DNA of 5,186 bases. Source: Desulfobacteraceae bacterium. Its GTDB lineage: Bacteria; Desulfobacterota; Desulfobacteria; Desulfobacterales; JAUWMJ01. Position 1 is the first letter of the stretch, and every line of letters begins with the position of its first letter. This document shows, in pieces, positions 1 to 5,004 of this stretch. The translations under genes were made by a program, and so were the position numbers. Below the pieces are notes generated by a model. The model was not told where the DNA came from. It was given only the letters and a program-made list of their open reading frames with translations, and searched no databases. The stretch covers positions 1 to 5,186 of the forward strand of contig JAUWOH010000251.1 of NCBI GenBank assembly GCA_030612225.1, in the 5' to 3' direction.

Positions 1-141
1 GCCTTGCGGAGCTATATGGCGTTAAAACAAAAGTGTTGAAGCAGGCCGTAAAAAGAAATATAGGCCGATTTCCCGAGGATTTCATGTTCGAACTTACCAA
101 ACTTGAATTTGACAACTTGAGGGCACAAATTGTGACCTCAA
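1..141. repeat. Left copy of 141-bp exact terminal direct repeat
   Basis: Bases 1-141 are identical to 5046-5186, with no mismatch seen when the two are read side by side. The repeat lies inside the ORF6N coding sequence and is cut at both window ends, as expected of an assembly overlap and not of a biological terminal repeat. A length of 141 equals the largest default k-mer of the MEGAHIT assembler. The likely meaning is that the contig is circular, with a unit length of 5045 bp. Confidence 0.95.
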
Positions 142-683
142 GTTGGGGTGGAACCAGATACTCCCCTATGGTGTTTACAGAGCAAGGCGTGGCAATGCTT
201 TCAAGTGTGTTGAATAGTGACACAGCCATTAAGGTCAATATCCAGATTATAAGAGCTTTTACACAACTGCGGCAGATGCTTTCGACACACAAGGATTTGA
301 AGAAAAAAATAGAGACAATGGAGAAAAAATACGACCAGCAGTTTCAAATCGTCTTCGAAGCTATAAAACAATTATTAGAAGCGGATGCTAAACCCCGGAA
401 AAAAATAGGCTTCACGGTTAAAGAAAAACAAAAGGCCTATGGCAAATCCATGCAGAAAGCTGCCCAGGTTGAATTCTCCTTAACCCCTCAGGCACAGGAG
501 ATCTGGAACGCTATACCCGGTGATATTCAGGTAAAAATACTGAACAACGTTTGGTGCTCAACCTGCTCAGATACAACGGGCATCGGAAGCGTCAGCGGAA
601 AGGTTGAAAGAGGAATGCTGATTCTAAAGGGAATTTGTACACGTTGCGGCAACCCGGTAGCCCGTGTTATAGAAAATGAATAG
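1..683 (+). CDS. ORF6N-domain protein with C-terminal zinc-ribbon-like tail (residues 27-253; 5' end lies at 4967 across the junction)
   Basis: This is the main part of a 253-residue protein whose first codons are at 4967-5045; base 1 is the second base of codon 27. ORF6N domains are DNA-binding-type domains found in phage and mobile-element proteins; the cellular role is unknown. Numbering the joined protein, the ORF6N signature runs from about residue 9 to 95, with LIRGQKVMLD (16-25), LAELYGV (28-34), RFPEDFMF (49-56), IVTSSWGG (70-77) and VFTEQGVAML (84-93). A charged, probably coiled-coil stretch follows (about 122-150, KKKIETMEKKYDQQF). Residues 160-253 are less usual: KKIGF, then LTPQAQEIW, IPGDIQ and two cysteine pairs, C212/C215 and C239/C242, which look like a zinc ribbon. 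A second, broken copy of this tail lies at 4107-4477. The gene ends with TAG at 681-683 and is followed by a terminator-like hairpin. Reading it as an independent gene starting at GTG 33 would cut the domain and is rejected. Confidence 0.9.
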   Translation, partial: LAELYGVKTKVLKQAVKRNIGRFPEDFMFELTKLEFDNLRAQIVTSSWGGTRYSPMVFTEQGVAMLSSVLNSDTAIKVNIQIIRAFTQLRQMLSTHKDLKKKIETMEKKYDQQFQIVFEAIKQLLEADAKPRKKIGFTVKEKQKAYGKSMQKAAQVEFSLTPQAQEIWNAIPGDIQVKILNNVWCSTCSDTTGIGSVSGKVERGMLILKGICTRCGNPVARVIENE

Positions 684-748
684 AACCAGCAACTAAGGGT
701 CAAACGTAGACTTATCCCCATTTCTGCCTTGCAAACCTGATTCTTACC

Positions 749-776
749 GGATGTTTTGATACATCCCTTTTTAATT
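749..776 (+). terminator. Likely intrinsic terminator of the ORF6N gene
   Basis: GGATGT (749-754), loop TTTGAT, ACATCC (761-766), then CTTTTTAATT. The six-pair stem with a T-rich tail sits 66 bp after the ORF6N stop and 20 bp before the RhuM start, so the two genes are probably separate transcription units. The stem is short, so efficiency is uncertain. Confidence 0.55.
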
Positions 777-795
777 AAACGTAAGGAATATTTAG

Positions 796-1827
796 ATGGC
801 AAAAAAGATAAAAATCCCGGACAATCAGATTACTGTATATCAAACACCTGAAGGGAAAATTAATATAGAAGTACTGTGCGCCAATGAAAATATCTGGTTA
901 CCTCAAAAACGAATGGCGGAACTGTTCGATGTAGATCGTAGTGTTGTTACCAAGCACTTGAAGAATATCTTTTCTAATATCGAGTTAGAAGAAGATTCAG
1001 TATGTGCAAAATTTGCACATACTGCCGAAGATGGTAAGGAATATCAGACGAAGTTCTATTCGCTTGAAGCAATTATCGCGGTGGGATACAGGGTTAACTC
1101 AGAACGCGGCACACAGTTCCGGCAATGGGCTATTACAATCCTCCAGAAATATATACACAAAGGTTTCGCCATAGATAGCGACCGTTTCAAATATGGGTCT
1201 CGCTTCAGCGCTCGGTATTTTGATGATTTACTTGAAGAAATCAGAGATATCCGGGCAAGTGAAAGGATGGTTTATCAAAAAATCACAGACATTTATGCTA
1301 CTTCGATTGATTATTCCGTCAAGGCCGAAGATACAAAAAAGTTTTTTGCAACAGTTCAAAATAAACTACATTTTGCAATTACCGGGCAAACTGCTGCTGA
1401 GATAATAGCTAAACGTGCCGATAATGCTAAACCCAACATGGGTTTAACATCATGGAGAAAAGGACCCATAGGCAAAATAATGCCAGGTGATGTTTCCATT
1501 GCTAAGAATTATTTAAATAAACCGGAGATAGATCATCTTAACCGCATCGTCACTATGTATCTTGATTTTGCAGAATTACAGGCGGTCCGCAATATTCCAA
1601 TGTATATGAAAGACTGGATTGAAAAGCTGAATGCCTTTCTAAAATTCAGCGAATATGAAATTCTGACCAATGCAGGTTCAATTAGCCATGAAATTGCTTT
1701 AGTTTTGGCGCATAAGGAATATGAAATTTTTAAGAAAGTTCAGGATAAAAAATACATTTCCGATTTTGATCGCGAAGTTAAAATCCTTTTGGAAAAAAAT
1801 AAAGACAAGAGTAATGAGCATGAATAA
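796..1827 (+). CDS. rhuM: RhuM-family protein (virulence RhuM-like), apparently intact
   Basis: This 343-residue protein has the full usual length of the RhuM family, named after a gene of Salmonella pathogenicity island 3. The molecular function is unknown; no enzyme activity or signal peptide is evident, so it is probably cytoplasmic. Family hallmarks seen in order are the WLPQ motif (residues 34-37) leading into a helix-turn-helix-like stretch (MAELFDVDRSVVTKHLKNIF, 40-59), FAHTAEDGKEYQTKFYSLEAI (about 73-93), VGYRVNSERGTQFRQWA (96-112) and LQKYIHKGF (116-124). A helical C-terminal half begins near YGSRFSARYFDDLLEEIRDI and includes a conserved-looking KLHFAITGQTAAEI. The start is supported by AAGGA at 783-787, eight bases before the ATG. 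RhuM genes occur in genomic islands, often near ORF6N or toxin-antitoxin genes, which matches this setting. It is the longest intact accessory gene here and shows no frameshift, in contrast to its eroded neighbours. Confidence 0.92.
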   Translation: MAKKIKIPDNQITVYQTPEGKINIEVLCANENIWLPQKRMAELFDVDRSVVTKHLKNIFSNIELEEDSVCAKFAHTAEDGKEYQTKFYSLEAIIAVGYRVNSERGTQFRQWAITILQKYIHKGFAIDSDRFKYGSRFSARYFDDLLEEIRDIRASERMVYQKITDIYATSIDYSVKAEDTKKFFATVQNKLHFAITGQTAAEIIAKRADNAKPNMGLTSWRKGPIGKIMPGDVSIAKNYLNKPEIDHLNRIVTMYLDFAELQAVRNIPMYMKDWIEKLNAFLKFSEYEILTNAGSISHEIALVLAHKEYEIFKKVQDKKYISDFDREVKILLEKNKDKSNEHE

Positions 1828-1842
1828 AATATGAAAACCTAT

Positions 1843-1889
1843 ATTTTACCTTTACTCATGACAGTAAAATAAAGAAATTTGTATTTTAC
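1843..1889 (+). promoter_or_regulatory. Three copies of a 7-bp word, possible operator for the small gene at 1903
   Basis: ATTTTAC occurs at 1843-1849 and 1883-1889, and its reverse complement GTAAAAT at 1864-1870, all in the short gap between the RhuM stop and the ATG at 1903. Such a cluster could be an operator, as small accessory genes are often autoregulated. It lies in A+T-rich DNA, so chance is a real alternative. Confidence 0.3.
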
Positions 1890-1902
1890 TTTTGGAGTGC
1901 TG

Positions 1903-2057
1903 ATGGATATTAAAAAATTCAAAGCAGCAAATAATTTGGTCAAAGCTTTTGTTGAGCAAAAGATACTGGTGAAACGACCGGCTATACCGCTTTTCATAAA
2001 TATGTTCCGAAAAATGGAATTGCGGTATATGTGGTTGTAGAAAAAACGTTTAGATAA
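1903..2057 (+). pseudogene. Small unrecognised gene, apparently frameshifted
   Basis: A start ATG at 1903 has GGAG five bases upstream (1894-1897) and opens a 45-residue frame (MDIKKFKAANNLVKAFVEQK...) ending at 2040. The better-looking continuation is in another frame: from about 1962 it reads DTGETTGYTAFHKYVPKN and then IAVYVVVEKTFR, stopping with TAA at 2055-2057. A one-base change in the CAAAAG run near 1958-1962 would join the halves into a protein of about 50 residues. The stop lies inside the loop of a terminator-like hairpin, which supports 2057 as the original gene end. I do not recognise the family. A sequencing or assembly error in the A-run, or programmed slippage, cannot be excluded. 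Confidence 0.45.
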
Positions 2058-2070
2058 CGGAACGTTTTTT
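2041..2070 (+). terminator. Terminator-like hairpin at the end of the small gene
   Basis: AAAAAACGTT (2041-2050) and AACGTTTTTT (2061-2070) are perfect reverse complements separated by a 10-base loop that holds the small gene's TAA. The stem is A+T-rich with an A-run on one side and a T-run on the other, so it could act on either strand. Only two G-C pairs make it a weak stem. Confidence 0.5.
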
Positions 2071-2177
2071 TGGCAACCACTATATCAGCGTACCCGGGTT
2101 TTTGTGTTTGATGAGTATGTGAGGATGTTTTGATGGGTGGCCCATTATTTCCCAAGCCGTGATAAAAAGGATTTATT

Positions 2178-2488
2178 ATGCTTGATATTATATCTGTCGA
2201 AGCAATTGCCGGTAAAATATTTCTGAACCGTGGAATGAAGGTGATGTTGGATGCTGACCTTGCCGAGCTTTATGAGGTTACTACGAAGGCTTTAAATCAG
2301 GCTGTTACCAGAAATGAACAGAGGTTTCCGTCGGATTTCATGTTCAGACTGACCAAAGAGGAAAAACAGGAACTGGTCACAAATTGTGACCGGTTAGACA
2401 GGCTGAAACATTCTTCAGCTCTACCGCGCGTTTTTACTGAACAAGGTGTGCCAAGCTTTTCGTTCCTGTGAAAACCGCTATCCGTCAA
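2178..2488 (+). pseudogene. ORF6N-domain gene, front part only (truncated and frameshifted)
   Basis: The ATG at 2178 follows an AAGGA-type ribosome site. The 97-residue open frame carries the first part of an ORF6N domain: IAGKIFLNRGMKVMLD, LAELYEV, RFPSDFMFRLTKEE and VFTEQGV, matching residues 9-90 of the intact protein at the window ends, though clearly diverged from it (LVTNCDRLDRLKHSSALPR replaces the SSWGG region). After GTG at 2448-2450 the frame breaks. Shifting frame, the DNA still encodes KTAIR (2470-2484), aligning with TAIK of the intact copy, so homology continues to about 2485 before ending next to the ferredoxin gene's stop codon. The coiled-coil and zinc-ribbon parts are missing here. 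The missing back half may be the fragment at 4107-4477. An N-terminal domain alone might still be made, but function is doubtful. Confidence 0.8.
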
Positions 2489-2490
2489 GA

Positions 2491-3645
2491 TTATCGCAAT
2501 CTAGGCGGTAGAACAAAAACCCTGCGCAAACCCTCTTTGAGAGAGATGGCTTCATCAGTACAGAATCGGGCACAGACCCCACATCCGATGCAGGCGTTTT
2601 CATCCCGTTCTGCAAGTCCATTATCATCCAGGGCAATTGCATCGGTTGGGCACCAGTCCACACAGGTGCCGCAGCCGGTGCACGTATCTTTGTCAATCAT
2701 GGAAAGATAATAGGTGGAGTTGATGAGAGGCAGGGCTCCCTTGCGCCACAGGCCAAACGTATCGCAACAGTCCTTGCAGCAGTTGCAGATACTCGTTTCC
2801 GGACTGGTTTCTCTGGATCCCGGGTGGAATGCCTTGTGGATAAGGCCGGCGGCTTCAGCCTCTTTCATAATTATCCGTGCTTCTTCTTTTGAGATCTTTT
2901 TGGCAAAGCCCTGAGCGGATGTGTGGCGCGCGGATTTGCCGAATGAGAAGCAGTTCAATGTAGGGGCGCTGGTTGCGCAATCACCTCCCAGAAGACTGCG
3001 TCGCTGTCTGCAAAAGCAGTAACCCACGGCGATGTCGTCAAATTTTTCGATGATGTCGTCCACGGTCTGGCTTGGCAGAACAAAATCTTCAGGCTTGTCA
3101 ATTGTCCGATCCACCTTGATGATATTTATGTTTTTACCGTCATCGGTTTGTCGCGTGGGAACGGTCCTGTCTACCGGGGGGGCCGAGGCAAAGAGGGGCT
3201 CGAGTGCCGTATAGTTGCTTTGAATTTCGTCTCTAAGCTCCATCAACAACTTTTCAAACAACTCGGCAAGTTCCCGTTCCTCATCGTTGCCTGTCAACTT
3301 TGTCATGAATTTGTATTCCATGAGTCCGATCATCACCAGTGGCAGGAGGCGATAAATCATCATCCCACTTGAACTCGGCTGATTGAAAATCAATCCTGTT
3401 TTTGCAAGGCTGGTTGTGAGTTTTTCAATAGTTTCCTCGGAAAAGCCGCTCGATTCCTTGAGCTGATCCATAGTTTGGGAAGAAACGTCTTTGAATGCGC
3501 ATATCAGGTCGAGTTCCGCCTCTTCCGCCACAACGTGCTTGACAATGCTGATGGCGGTTTCGCTCAGCGGAAATGGGAACATACCCTGTTTACAGACAAC
3601 ACCGGTGGCTTTTTTTAATTTTTCATCCAATGATAGATCCATCAT
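2491..3645 (-). CDS. 4Fe-4S dicluster ferredoxin-like protein with N-terminal helical domain
   Basis: The 384-residue protein is probably cytoplasmic, with an electron-transfer or redox-sensing role; its partner is unknown. An N-terminal part (about 30-115) reads like a winged-helix domain (SSQTMDQLKESSGFSEETIEKLTTSLAKTGLI). A central Cys-rich domain follows: YCFCR (C210, C212), C223, C232, a helical AEAAGLIHKAFH, then ICNCCKDCC (C287, C289, C290, C293, C294). The C-terminus is a bacterial-type dicluster ferredoxin with C322-x2-C325-x2-C328-x3-C332-P and C352-x2-C355-x2-C358-x3-C362; the last cysteine is followed by Thr, not the usual Pro. The end (RRVFVLPPRLR) looks natural, so the gene seems whole although its stop touches the broken ORF6N gene. 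GGAG seven bases before the ATG at 3645 supports this start; a second ATG follows at once. It is transcribed against all its neighbours and has higher G+C, so it may be the native segment into which accessory DNA came, or may itself have moved. Confidence 0.9.
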   Translation of the reverse strand: MMDLSLDEKLKKATGVVCKQGMFPFPLSETAISIVKHVVAEEAELDLICAFKDVSSQTMDQLKESSGFSEETIEKLTTSLAKTGLIFNQPSSSGMMIYRLLPLVMIGLMEYKFMTKLTGNDEERELAELFEKLLMELRDEIQSNYTALEPLFASAPPVDRTVPTRQTDDGKNINIIKVDRTIDKPEDFVLPSQTVDDIIEKFDDIAVGYCFCRQRRSLLGGDCATSAPTLNCFSFGKSARHTSAQGFAKKISKEEARIIMKEAEAAGLIHKAFHPGSRETSPETSICNCCKDCCDTFGLWRKGALPLINSTYYLSMIDKDTCTGCGTCVDWCPTDAIALDDNGLAERDENACIGCGVCARFCTDEAISLKEGLRRVFVLPPRLR

Positions 3646-3682
3646 AGCTTTTCTCCGTTAAAATTAAAAAGTCAGGTTTTTA

Positions 3683-3711
3683 GATATACTTTCCAAAGTG
3701 TTAAATAAAGA
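3683..3711 (-). promoter_or_regulatory. Weak candidate promoter of the ferredoxin-like gene
   Basis: Reading the minus strand, TCTTTA (3711-3706) and TATATC (3688-3683) are separated by 17 bases and lie about 40 bases before the start codon. Both boxes match the sigma-70 consensus only partly. The palindrome AAAGATCTTT at 3707-3716 overlaps the upstream box and could be an operator. Confidence 0.2.
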
Positions 3712-3726
3712 TCTTTTCTTTGAATC

Positions 3727-3870
3727 TAGAACCTGTCTCAAAAATAAGGTTAGAGTTCAGGGCAAGGCGTGGATCGGTGAAAAAGCGGAGCATACACGTA
3801 GTATGTGAGCATTTTGAACTGTTCCACAACGCCGTCATGGACACTCAGATTGTTTTTGTGATAGGTTCTA
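3727..3870. mobile_element. MITE-like palindromic element with TA-flanked terminal inverted repeats
   Basis: Terminal inverted repeats GAACCTGTCTCAAAAA (3729-3744) and TTTTTGTGATAGGTTC (3853-3868) match at 14 of 16 positions, and both ends are flanked by TA (3727-3728, 3869-3870). The interior is also palindromic: GGCGTGGA near 3766 faces TCCACAACGCC at 3824-3834, and the centre is CATAC (3792-3796), ACGTA, GTATG (3802-3806), whose midpoint, 3799, coincides with the midpoint of the whole element. It contains no open frame of note. The TA flanks fit the TA target duplication of IS630/Tc1-mariner transposases, so it is probably a non-autonomous element moved in trans; the family assignment is inference. 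It lies in the upstream region of the ferredoxin-like gene, about 80 bp before its start. Confidence 0.75.
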
Positions 3871-4106
3871 ATTATTATACTTGAATGATCAATAGAATAC
3901 AAAAGAAATTCTTAGCAGATCAGCCGGCAGCCTCACCACAGAAAAAGGCAGGGGCCTCTGGTCCTTTGGTCATGGTCTAAGATATTTAGCTGTTCCCGAT
4001 CAACCCAAAAAGGTTTTGTCGCTTTTGAACATCGAATGATGAAATCGGTGAGTTTATGCTGAAGGGCCGAAGTGCGCTTCCGATCTATAAATTGGCAGAA
4101 TACCTT
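3871..4106. other. Stretch with no recognisable gene, ending at an abrupt junction
   Basis: Short open frames exist on both strands (for example a 63-residue minus-strand frame at 3933-4124, which runs on into the ORF6N remnant), but none has a family motif I recognise or a convincing ribosome site. The right edge is sharp: homology to the intact ORF6N tail begins at 4107 with TTCGAAGC and is absent before it. The 15 bases at 4072-4086 resemble an Illumina adapter end. The stretch could be a decayed transposase or filler left by a rearrangement. Confidence 0.5.
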
Positions 4107-4477
4107 TTCGAAGCGATAAAACAACTATTAAAAGCGGATGCAAAGCCCAGAAAAAAAATCGGCTTCACCGTTAAAGAAAATCAAAAAGCCTATGGCAAAT
4201 CCAAGCCAATAAAAACCCTGGATGAATTCTCTTTAACCCCTCAGGCGAGTAAAATTTGGGATAACATACCCGGTGATATTCAGATGAAAATATTAAACAA
4301 CGTTTGGTGCACAACCTGCTCTGATACCACCGGCATCGGAAGCGTTAGCGGAAAGGTTGAAAATTTACCCTGTTAAATCTGCTTAGGCAATCATTTAACC
4401 GGGGAGGAATGCTGATTCTAAAGGGAATTTGTACACGTTGCGGAAACCCGGTGGCCCGTGTAATAGAAAATGAGTAG
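4107..4477 (+). pseudogene. Second copy of the ORF6N protein's coiled-coil and zinc-ribbon tail, interrupted
   Basis: This matches the intact gene from its codon for F145 (353) through its stop (683) and on for about 31 bp past it (to 4508 here, 714 there). Encoded pieces are FEAIKQLLKADAKPRKKIGF, FSLTPQASKIW, IPGDIQMKILNNVWCTTC and IGSVSGKVE, then a break, then GMLILKGICTRCGNPVARVI to the TAG at 4475-4477. The break is a 41-bp insertion at 4362-4402 that brings an in-frame stop at 4374-4376 and separates the two cysteine pairs. The last 73 bp differ from the intact copy at only about four sites, while the earlier part is more diverged. The N-terminal ORF6N domain is absent. An open frame from ATG 4056 runs into the fragment but has no family support upstream of 4107. 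Confidence 0.85.
4362..4402 (+). repeat. 41-bp hairpin-forming insertion inside the ORF6N tail copy
   Basis: Alignment with the intact copy (after GGTTGAA at about 604-610) shows 41 extra bases here. They hold CCCTGTTAAAT (4368-4378) and, after a 14-base spacer, ATTTAACCGGG (4393-4403), which pair at 10 of 11 positions. This looks like a small palindromic insertion unit and not random decay. No target duplication is evident. It destroys the reading frame. Confidence 0.65.
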
Positions 4478-4508
4478 AATCAGAAACCAAGGTTCAACCG
4501 TAGACTTA

Positions 4509-4802
4509 ACCTCTTGCCCTTCCCTCTTTTCGACTTAAAGCACAGAATCATCTATCCAGGAATTCCTGCAAAAAGCAACTGTTGCAAAAGATGCAACTGT
4601 TCAGCCAAGTAGAGTTCATTCCATGCATTGAATAAAATGGTATCATCCTATGAAATATGTCAAACATTTAGAATTCTGGACAATTTTTATAAAATATGAT
4701 ATCTTACAAACCAAAAAAAACTTACTTGTTTCCACTTCAACACCGTATCCGGCAGTTTCAAACACAATTTTTAGAGCCAATAGTGAATGCCTTTGAAATT
4801 AG
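4509..4802. other. Intergenic stretch without a convincing gene; short repeats
   Basis: Seen here: a perfect 12-bp palindrome CAGGAATTCCTG (4557-4568); GCAACTGTT twice, 18 bp apart (4576-4584 and 4594-4602), the first also part of the palindrome GCAACTGTTGC; and CCAATAGTGAAT at 4777-4788, repeated at 4879-4890 exactly 102 bp later. A 65-residue open frame at 4696-4893 has no ribosome site and no recognisable motif, and the better-looking coding remnant downstream uses another frame. No RNA gene was recognised. Confidence 0.5.
4667..4695 (+). promoter_or_regulatory. Candidate sigma-70-type promoter upstream of the remnant and ORF6N gene
   Basis: TTTAGA (4667-4672), 17 bases, TAAAAT (4690-4695). 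The downstream box matches five of six consensus bases, the upstream box four. It could drive the remnant at 4803 and the ORF6N gene at 4967, but the region is A+T-rich and such matches arise by chance. Confidence 0.25.
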
Positions 4803-5004
4803 GAAGCTAAAGGATATCCCGAAACACGTGCTATCAGGAATAAATCGACATATCAATATATCAAGAATGTCCCGGAACCCAATAGTGAATTAAGGAGAAT
4901 AGCCACGGCTCTTGCTAAAAAATAGGGGTTACCATAAAATAAAACCTGACAAAAGGATATCTTTTGATGACGACCACTATACCGATGGAAAGAATTACCA
5001 GTAA
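4803..5004 (+). pseudogene. C-terminal remnant of an unrecognised gene, frameshifted, overlapping the ORF6N start
   Basis: One frame from 4803 reads EAKGYPETRAIRNKSTYQYI, then KNVPEPNSELRRIATALAKK, and stops with TAG at 4923-4925. One base over, from 4924, the text continues naturally as RGYHKIKPDKRISF and DDDHYTDGKNYQ, to TAA at 5002-5004. A single extra base just after the A-run at 4917-4922 would account for the break. No start codon is present: the frame is closed upstream by a TAG at 4800-4802, so this is a tail only or is broken again. I do not recognise the family. Its end overlaps the ORF6N start at 4967 by 38 bases in a different frame, suggesting that the two once formed an operon with overlapping genes. 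Confidence 0.45.
4952..4957 (+). promoter_or_regulatory. Ribosome binding site fixing the ORF6N start
   Basis: AAAGGA lies nine bases before the ATG at 4967. The next in-frame ATG, at 4985, has no comparable site, so 4967 is preferred; the first six residues (MTTTIP) precede the conserved MERITSKIYLIRG. Confidence 0.55.

Noticed and set aside
527..802. 91-residue minus-strand open frame
   Set aside because: It lies antisense to the zinc-ribbon end of the ORF6N gene and runs through the terminator; no motif or ribosome site supports it.
1193..1405. 70-residue open frame inside the RhuM gene
   Set aside because: It is an alternative frame of a convincing full-length RhuM coding sequence.
2123..2134. 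GGATGTTTTGAT also occurs at 749-760
   Set aside because: The flanks do not match, apart from the word itself; treated as a chance 12-bp match.
2133..2145. ATGGG-TGG-CCCAT hairpin upstream of the broken ORF6N gene
   Set aside because: Five pairs with a three-base loop and no T-tract; too weak to call a terminator or regulator.
2478..3372. Several open frames antisense to, or in other frames of, the ferredoxin-like gene (for example 2468-2710, 2714-2914, 3032-3214, 3148-3372 on plus)
   Set aside because: They mirror a long, motif-rich coding sequence on the minus strand, and none shows a family motif.
3933..4124. 63-residue minus-strand open frame, considered as a transposase fragment
   Set aside because: No recognisable transposase motif, and its start lies within the plus-strand ORF6N remnant beyond the junction at 4107.
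4372..4399. GTTAAAT...ATTTAAC matches integron GTTRRRY and RYYYAAC core-site patterns
   Set aside because: The order is reversed relative to a single attC site, the elements lie inside a gene copy, and no integrase or cassette layout is present; an ordinary inverted repeat explains it.
4696..4893. 65-residue plus-strand open frame
   Set aside because: No ribosome site, no known motif, and the more protein-like text downstream uses a different frame.
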